Positions 60,192-64,000 of a stretch of DNA of 64,000 nt are shown piece by piece (the first letter of the stretch is position 1; each line of letters opens with the position of its first letter). Under the pieces are notes generated by a model, which searched no databases, was not told where the DNA came from, and saw nothing but the letters and a program-made list of their open reading frames with translations. Location of the stretch: assembly GCF_002797535.1 (NCBI RefSeq), contig NZ_PGFD01000002.1:310001-374000 (forward strand), given 5' to 3'. This DNA is from Chryseobacterium geocarposphaerae. GTDB taxonomy: Bacteria; Bacteroidota; Bacteroidia; Flavobacteriales; Weeksellaceae. Both the position numbers and the translations under genes were made by a program.

Positions 60192-60887
60192 TTAAGAATA
60201 TGCGCTTAAATCTAAATTCAAAATGTTCCCTACTCTTTTGAATTCGTCATCAATAGTAGCATTTACAGTAATTCTTTCATTAGAAATCGGATGATTAAAA
60301 ATCAATTGATGAGCATGAAGTGTCATTTTGTTAATCCCAAATGTTTGAAGCCACAATTTGTTTTGTTTATTACAGCCATGTTTTCGACATCCTAAAATCG
60401 GATGTAAGATATGTTTAAAATGTTTTCTCAACTGATGAAACCGCCCTGTTTCAGGAATCGCTTCTACCAGACAATACCTTGAAGTCTGATGCTTTAAAAA
60501 AGGTAAATCGATTTCCGAAGTCTGTAAACGATGATAATATGTAACGGCGTTTTGTTTGACTTCATTTTCGTTAACTAAATCGTAATCGATTGTTTCTTCT
60601 TCTTTTGCCCAACCTCTGAGAATGGCGATGTATTTCTTTTCAACTACCTTTTCCTCAAATTGAGAACTCATCATTCTCAGTGTGTCTTTATCTAAAGTAA
60701 ACAATAATACGCCCGAAGTTTTTCTATCTAACCGATGTACAGGATAAACTTTTTGTCCAATCTGCTTTTTCAACTCCTGAATTGCGTAAGTATCTGCATC
60801 TCCCGAATAAAAAGACTTGTGAACCAACAATCCGCTGGGTTTGTTGATGGCAATAAGATGTTCGTCTCGATAAAGAATTTCTAACAT
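60192..60887 (-). CDS. RluA-family pseudouridine synthase (TruC-like)
   Basis: This 231-residue cytosolic enzyme isomerises uridine in RNA. Asp54 in VHRLDRKTSGVLLF is the catalytic residue, preceded by IAINKPSGLLVHKS. Later blocks are YIAILRGWAKEE, YCLVEAIPETGRFHQLRKHF and LHAHQLIFNHP. It lacks an S4 domain and its size matches TruC, which modifies U65 of some tRNAs in E. coli, though an rRNA target is possible. Its upstream region leads into the GC-rich hairpin repeat on the other side of its start codon. Confidence 0.9.
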   Translation of the reverse strand: MLEILYRDEHLIAINKPSGLLVHKSFYSGDADTYAIQELKKQIGQKVYPVHRLDRKTSGVLLFTLDKDTLRMMSSQFEEKVVEKKYIAILRGWAKEEETIDYDLVNENEVKQNAVTYYHRLQTSEIDLPFLKHQTSRYCLVEAIPETGRFHQLRKHFKHILHPILGCRKHGCNKQNKLWLQTFGINKMTLHAHQLIFNHPISNERITVNATIDDEFKRVGNILNLDLSAYS

Positions 60888-60959
60888 GGGGCAAAAGTAG
60901 AGATTTTTCAGTTGATATTTTTAGCTCTGATTGAATGGCATGTTTGAGTTCATTTCTTT

Positions 60960-61040
60960 GATTTGGTTGCGGCGGCGGAGCCGCCGCAACCAAATCATAA
61001 AAATAGCGAGTAGCGAAAGCAGGTTCCCAGCTCCTGGGAA
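60960..61040. repeat. GC-rich hairpin repeat element
   Basis: Positions 60960-60996 form a perfect 17-bp stem (GATTTGGTTGCGGCGGC and its complement) with loop GGA. Positions 61024-61040 form a second perfect stem, TTCCCAG/CTC/CTGGGAA. The GC content of the first stem is far above the surrounding sequence, which suggests a dispersed REP-like or transcribed structural element. Confidence 0.85.
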
Positions 61041-61100
61041 TTTAAATTTTAGATTTCAACTAAAATTCTTTACATTGGTAAATACAAGAAAGTTAAAATT

Positions 61101-61295
61101 ATGAAAGAATATTCTAATTTTTTCACAGCATTAATAATTATTTCGATTGTTATGGCTACCATCACATTGGCAGTCACAGATCCAAAAAAACATAAAATAA
61201 TAAGAATAACTTTACTTGTCATTGCTGCTGTTTTTTTGATCGCCGGATTAAACGGGTATTTTTTAATAATGGTATCTAATGTAGGTTCTTCCTGA
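61101..61295 (+). CDS. Small two-helix membrane protein
   Basis: The 64-residue protein starts MKEYSNFFTALIIISIVMAT and has two hydrophobic segments (about 8-27 and 37-57) separated by a charged loop (DPKKHKIIR). ATG 61101 follows an AT-rich sequence, and the stop codon is 57 bases before glyS. I recognise no family. The regular hydrophobicity and a plausible start support a real gene, but this is the weakest coding call in the list. Confidence 0.55.
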   Translation: MKEYSNFFTALIIISIVMATITLAVTDPKKHKIIRITLLVIAAVFLIAGLNGYFLIMVSNVGSS

Positions 61296-61322
61296 GATTC
61301 ATATTTTCCCGATAAAAAACAT

Positions 61323-61330
61323 TATTTTTG
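61323..61330 (+). promoter_or_regulatory. -7 box of glyS
   Basis: TATTTTTG, 22 bases before ATG 61353, with no clear -33 partner. Confidence 0.5.
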
Positions 61331-61352
61331 CACTTTAGACGATTAAAAAATT

Positions 61353-62894
61353 ATGGCAAAGCAAGAAGATGTTTTCAAGAAAGTGATTTCTCACGCGAAA
61401 GAATATGGTTTTATTTTTCCTTCGAGTGAGATCTATGACGGTTTATCGGCTGTTTATGATTATGGACAAAACGGTGCTGAATTAAAAAATAATATCAAAC
61501 AATATTGGTGGAAAGCGATGGTACAGCTTAACGAAAATATTGTCGGCATTGATTCAGCAATTCTGATGCACCCCACAACATGGAAGGCATCGGGCCATGT
61601 AGACGCTTTCAACGATCCTCTGATTGATAATAAAGATTCTAAAAAACGTTTCAGAGCAGACGTTTTGGTGGAAGATTACTGTGCTAAAATTGAAGATAAA
61701 GAGAACAAGGAAATCGAAAAGGCAGCAAAAAGATTCGGAGAGTCTTTTGATAAAGATCAGTTTGTTGCGACGAATCCAAAAGTATTGGAATACAGAGCAA
61801 AAAGAGAAGCTATTCTTTCAAGGCTGGCAAAATCTCTGGAAAATGAAGATCTTGCTGATGTAAAAGCTTTAATTGAAGAATTGGAAATTGCTGATCCGGA
61901 TACGGGCTCTAAAAACTGGACAGAAGTAAGACAATTCAATTTGATGTTCGGAACTAAACTGGGAGCCTCTGCAGATTCGGCGATGGATCTTTATTTAAGA
62001 CCGGAAACCGCTCAGGGGATTTTCGTTAATTTTTTGAATGTTCAGAAAACTTCACGTCATAGGCTTCCTTTTGGTATTGCCCAAATCGGAAAAGCATTTA
62101 GAAATGAGATCGTTGCAAGACAATTCATTTTCAGAATGCGTGAATTTGAACAAATGGAAATGCAGTTTTTCGTTGCTCCGGGAACAGAGTTGGAATTCTA
62201 CGAACAGTGGAAACAAAAACGTCTCAACTGGCACTTGGCTTTAGGTTTAGGTAATGAAAATTACAGATTCCATGATCATGAGAAACTGGCTCACTATGCC
62301 AATGCTGCAGCAGATATTGAATTTAATTTCCCATTCGGATTTAAAGAACTGGAAGGTATTCACTCAAGAACGGATTTCGATTTAAAAGCTCACGAAGAAT
62401 TTTCGGGAAGAAAACTTCAGTTCTTTGATCCTGAAAGAAATGAAAATTATGTTCCTTATGTTGTGGAAACTTCGGTTGGTTTAGACCGATTATTCCTTGC
62501 TATATTCTCTCATTGTTTAAGAGACGAAGTATTGGAAGACGGTTCAGAAAGAACAGTTTTATCTTTACCACCGGCTTTAGCGCCCATAAAAGCTGCCATT
62601 CTTCCATTAATGAAGAAAGACGGTTTAGCAGAATATGCAGAGCAAATCTTCAACGACCTGAAATACGATTTCAACTTATTCTACGAAGAAAAAGACGCGA
62701 TCGGAAAACGCTACAGAAGACAGGATGCGATCGGTACGCCTTACTGTATCACCATAGATCACGATTCTTTAACAGACCACACCGTGACGATCAGAGACAG
62801 AGACACGATGGAACAGGAAAGAGTTCCGGTTTCTGAACTGAGAAGAATCATCGACGAGAAAACGAATTTCAGAAATTTACTTTCAAAAATATAA
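61353..62894 (+). CDS. glyS: Glycine--tRNA ligase (dimeric type)
   Basis: This enzyme charges tRNA-Gly. The 513-residue protein is the single-chain alpha2 type shared with archaea and eukaryotes, not the tetrameric GlyQ/GlyS. Class II motifs are visible: motif 1 region YDYGQNGAELKNNIKQYWWK, motif 2 FGIAQIGKAFRNEIVARQFI followed by RMREFEQMEMQFF, and motif 3 VETSVGLDRLFLAIF. An anticodon-binding domain forms the C-terminus (LAPIKAAILPLMKKD onward). It is followed by a strong terminator. Confidence 0.96.
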   Translation: MAKQEDVFKKVISHAKEYGFIFPSSEIYDGLSAVYDYGQNGAELKNNIKQYWWKAMVQLNENIVGIDSAILMHPTTWKASGHVDAFNDPLIDNKDSKKRFRADVLVEDYCAKIEDKENKEIEKAAKRFGESFDKDQFVATNPKVLEYRAKREAILSRLAKSLENEDLADVKALIEELEIADPDTGSKNWTEVRQFNLMFGTKLGASADSAMDLYLRPETAQGIFVNFLNVQKTSRHRLPFGIAQIGKAFRNEIVARQFIFRMREFEQMEMQFFVAPGTELEFYEQWKQKRLNWHLALGLGNENYRFHDHEKLAHYANAAADIEFNFPFGFKELEGIHSRTDFDLKAHEEFSGRKLQFFDPERNENYVPYVVETSVGLDRLFLAIFSHCLRDEVLEDGSERTVLSLPPALAPIKAAILPLMKKDGLAEYAEQIFNDLKYDFNLFYEEKDAIGKRYRRQDAIGTPYCITIDHDSLTDHTVTIRDRDTMEQERVPVSELRRIIDEKTNFRNLLSKI

Positions 62895-62900
62895 ATGTAT

Positions 62901-62926
62901 AAAGCCCTGATTTCTCAGGGCTTTAC
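62901..62926 (+). terminator. Terminator after glyS
   Basis: The stem AAAGCCCTGA / TCAGGGCTTT around TTTC, with trailing T residues. Confidence 0.85.
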
Positions 62927-63065
62927 TTTTTATCGCCTATGTCTTATTTTGTTATTCTCATGTAATTTGAATCATAACCATAATTCTAAAAACAGATAAA
63001 ACAAAAATTTGAATTTGGAACCCTTAGAAAATAAATCATTTCATTCCATGTTTTTAAAATTATTT

Positions 63066-63073
63066 TAAATTTG
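63066..63073 (+). promoter_or_regulatory. -7 box of the serine hydrolase gene
   Basis: TAAATTTG, 16 bases before ATG 63090. Confidence 0.5.
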
Positions 63074-63089
63074 TTAAAGATCAAATGAT

Positions 63090-64000
63090 ATGATAATCTT
63101 CTTCTACTTCATTACGGGTATTATTGCTTTGGTAGGCATCATGTACCTTTCAGGGTATGCCTATCTTTTTAACGGGATTTCAAAAACCTATCTGCGCGGG
63201 AAATCCAGTGCCAATATTGATGATGGTAAGTTATTCTCCAGTAACCCCGTCACTACGCAAATGCCCAAACTCTGGGAAGAAGCTGCTGAATATAATAAAA
63301 CAGAATTACCGAAAAATATAGTTGATGATTTAACTCAGTCCAATACCGCTTCTTTTCTTGTTGTAAAAAACGGAAAACTGGTTCATGAACAATACTGGAA
63401 CGGCTATAATCAACTCTCAAAAACCAATTCTTTTTCTATGGCAAAGGCGGTTACCGTAATGCTTTTGGGAAAGGCTCTGGAAGAAGGTAAAATAAAAAGT
63501 ATTGATGATAAATTTTCCGATTATTTTGAAGAATTTAAGAATAAAGAATTCGGAAATCAATTGACACTTAGAAATTTAGCGCAGATGGAAGCCGGCCTGA
63601 ACTGGGATGAAGACTATAAAAATCCTTTTTTACCCAATGCAAAAGCGTATTATGGAAAAAGCCTTATCGACGCTACTTTTTCAAGGAAATTCAAAGAAAA
63701 TCCAGGTGAAAGGTTTGAGTACCAAAGCGGATCTACACAGCTCCTCGGTTTTGCTGTGAGAAAAGCCATCGGTCAATCATTAGCAAGCTATTTATCAGAA
63801 AAATTCTGGATTCCTTTGGGAATGGAACAACATGCGGAATGGAGCACCGATGAAAGCGGGATGGAAAAAACATACTGCTGTATTCATTCTAATGCACGAG
63901 ATTTTGCCAAACTGGGACAATTATTTTTGGATGACGGAAAAGCAGATAACCAGCAGATTTTGAATCTTGATTTCATTAATCAGATGAGAACACCAACTAA
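63090..64000 (+). CDS. Serine hydrolase, beta-lactamase (class C-like) family, 3' end cut by window
   Basis: The first 303 codons are present and the gene runs off the window. An N-terminal membrane segment (IIFFYFITGIIALVGIMYLS) anchors or exports the protein. The catalytic SxxK is in NSFSMAKAVTVML, and the Tyr of the YxS/YxN box in FEYQSGSTQLLGFAV. These place it among penicillin-binding-protein-like serine hydrolases (AmpC fold, often annotated 'beta-lactamase'), which include esterases and D-aminopeptidases. True beta-lactam hydrolysis should not be assumed. ATG 63090 starts the membrane segment directly; the overlapping ATG at 63085 is in another frame and stops at once. Confidence 0.88.
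   Translation, partial: MIIFFYFITGIIALVGIMYLSGYAYLFNGISKTYLRGKSSANIDDGKLFSSNPVTTQMPKLWEEAAEYNKTELPKNIVDDLTQSNTASFLVVKNGKLVHEQYWNGYNQLSKTNSFSMAKAVTVMLLGKALEEGKIKSIDDKFSDYFEEFKNKEFGNQLTLRNLAQMEAGLNWDEDYKNPFLPNAKAYYGKSLIDATFSRKFKENPGERFEYQSGSTQLLGFAVRKAIGQSLASYLSEKFWIPLGMEQHAEWSTDESGMEKTYCCIHSNARDFAKLGQLFLDDGKADNQQILNLDFINQMRTPT

Noticed and set aside
63090..64000. Antibiotic-resistance beta-lactamase
   Set aside because: SxxK and YxS motifs are shared by many serine hydrolases; without the C-terminal KTG box, which lies outside the window, resistance cannot be claimed.
1..64000. tRNA, rRNA or prophage segments
   Set aside because: No cloverleaf-like gene, rRNA stretch, integrase or phage structural gene was recognised on either strand; a covariance search would be needed to exclude an unusual tRNA.

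Overview
The window is chromosomal DNA of a Flavobacteriia-type Bacteroidetes, most likely a Chryseobacterium-group bacterium. The evidence is an AT-rich sequence, promoters with TAnnTTTG -7 boxes, T9SS C-terminal sorting, several TonB-dependent receptors, the XrtF exosortase pair, and lineage-specific families (DUF4271, DUF4293, DUF4296, DUF6146, DUF6702, DUF5689). I see no rRNA, tRNA, CRISPR array, prophage or classical IS. Genes are tightly packed and no gap exceeds 300 bases; the larger gaps hold promoters, hairpin terminators and imperfect palindromic interspersed repeats.

Layout. 1-8 kb: nitroreductase tail, NAD de novo pair nadB-nadC, a TonB receptor, a small four-helix membrane protein, asd and a CDF metal exporter. 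8-9 kb: exosortase XrtF and its partner. 9-12.6 kb: a cell-wall-sugar salvage-like group (AmgK-like kinase, stand-alone RapZ C-domain protein, MurU-like nucleotidyltransferase) interrupted by a GxxExxY nuclease-like gene framed by a 26-bp inverted repeat, then a LOG-family protein. 12.6-20.5 kb: a DUF6702 protein, a pseudogene broken by a 17-bp tandem duplication, and a divergent set of DUF5689 lipoprotein plus TonB receptor versus a secreted DNase I-like enzyme. 20.5-29.4 kb: superoxide dismutase, rho with a long disordered insert, DUF4293, M28 peptidase, an MsbA-like ABC exporter and a T9SS-exported PNGase F-like protein. 29.6-38.4 kb: minus-strand housekeeping block rsfS-ftsH-LUD-cdsA-psd, then (around birA) a dolichyl-phosphate-mannose-synthase-like glycosyltransferase, DUF4296, tgt and LptF/G. 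38.5-45.5 kb: DUF4271, hemD, an S9 peptidase, an SRPBCC protein and a two-component system. 45.5-49.4 kb: a putative copper module (NPPHG-repeat lipoprotein, Cys-rich exported protein, TonB receptor with two HMA domains). 49.5-54.7 kb: AraC, OsmC, then TetR-fadI-hotdog thioesterase-fabF with a clear palindromic operator. 54.8-64 kb: a TlpA-like protein, an L,D-transpeptidase-like protein, msrB, DUF445, pyrD, a TruC-like pseudouridine synthase, glyS and a truncated serine hydrolase.

The observations I rate highest are the inverted-repeat-framed GxxExxY unit, the AmgK/RapZ-C/MurU group it interrupts, and the HMA/NPPHG/Cys-rich metal module. All functional statements rest on reading motifs by eye; no database search was run.
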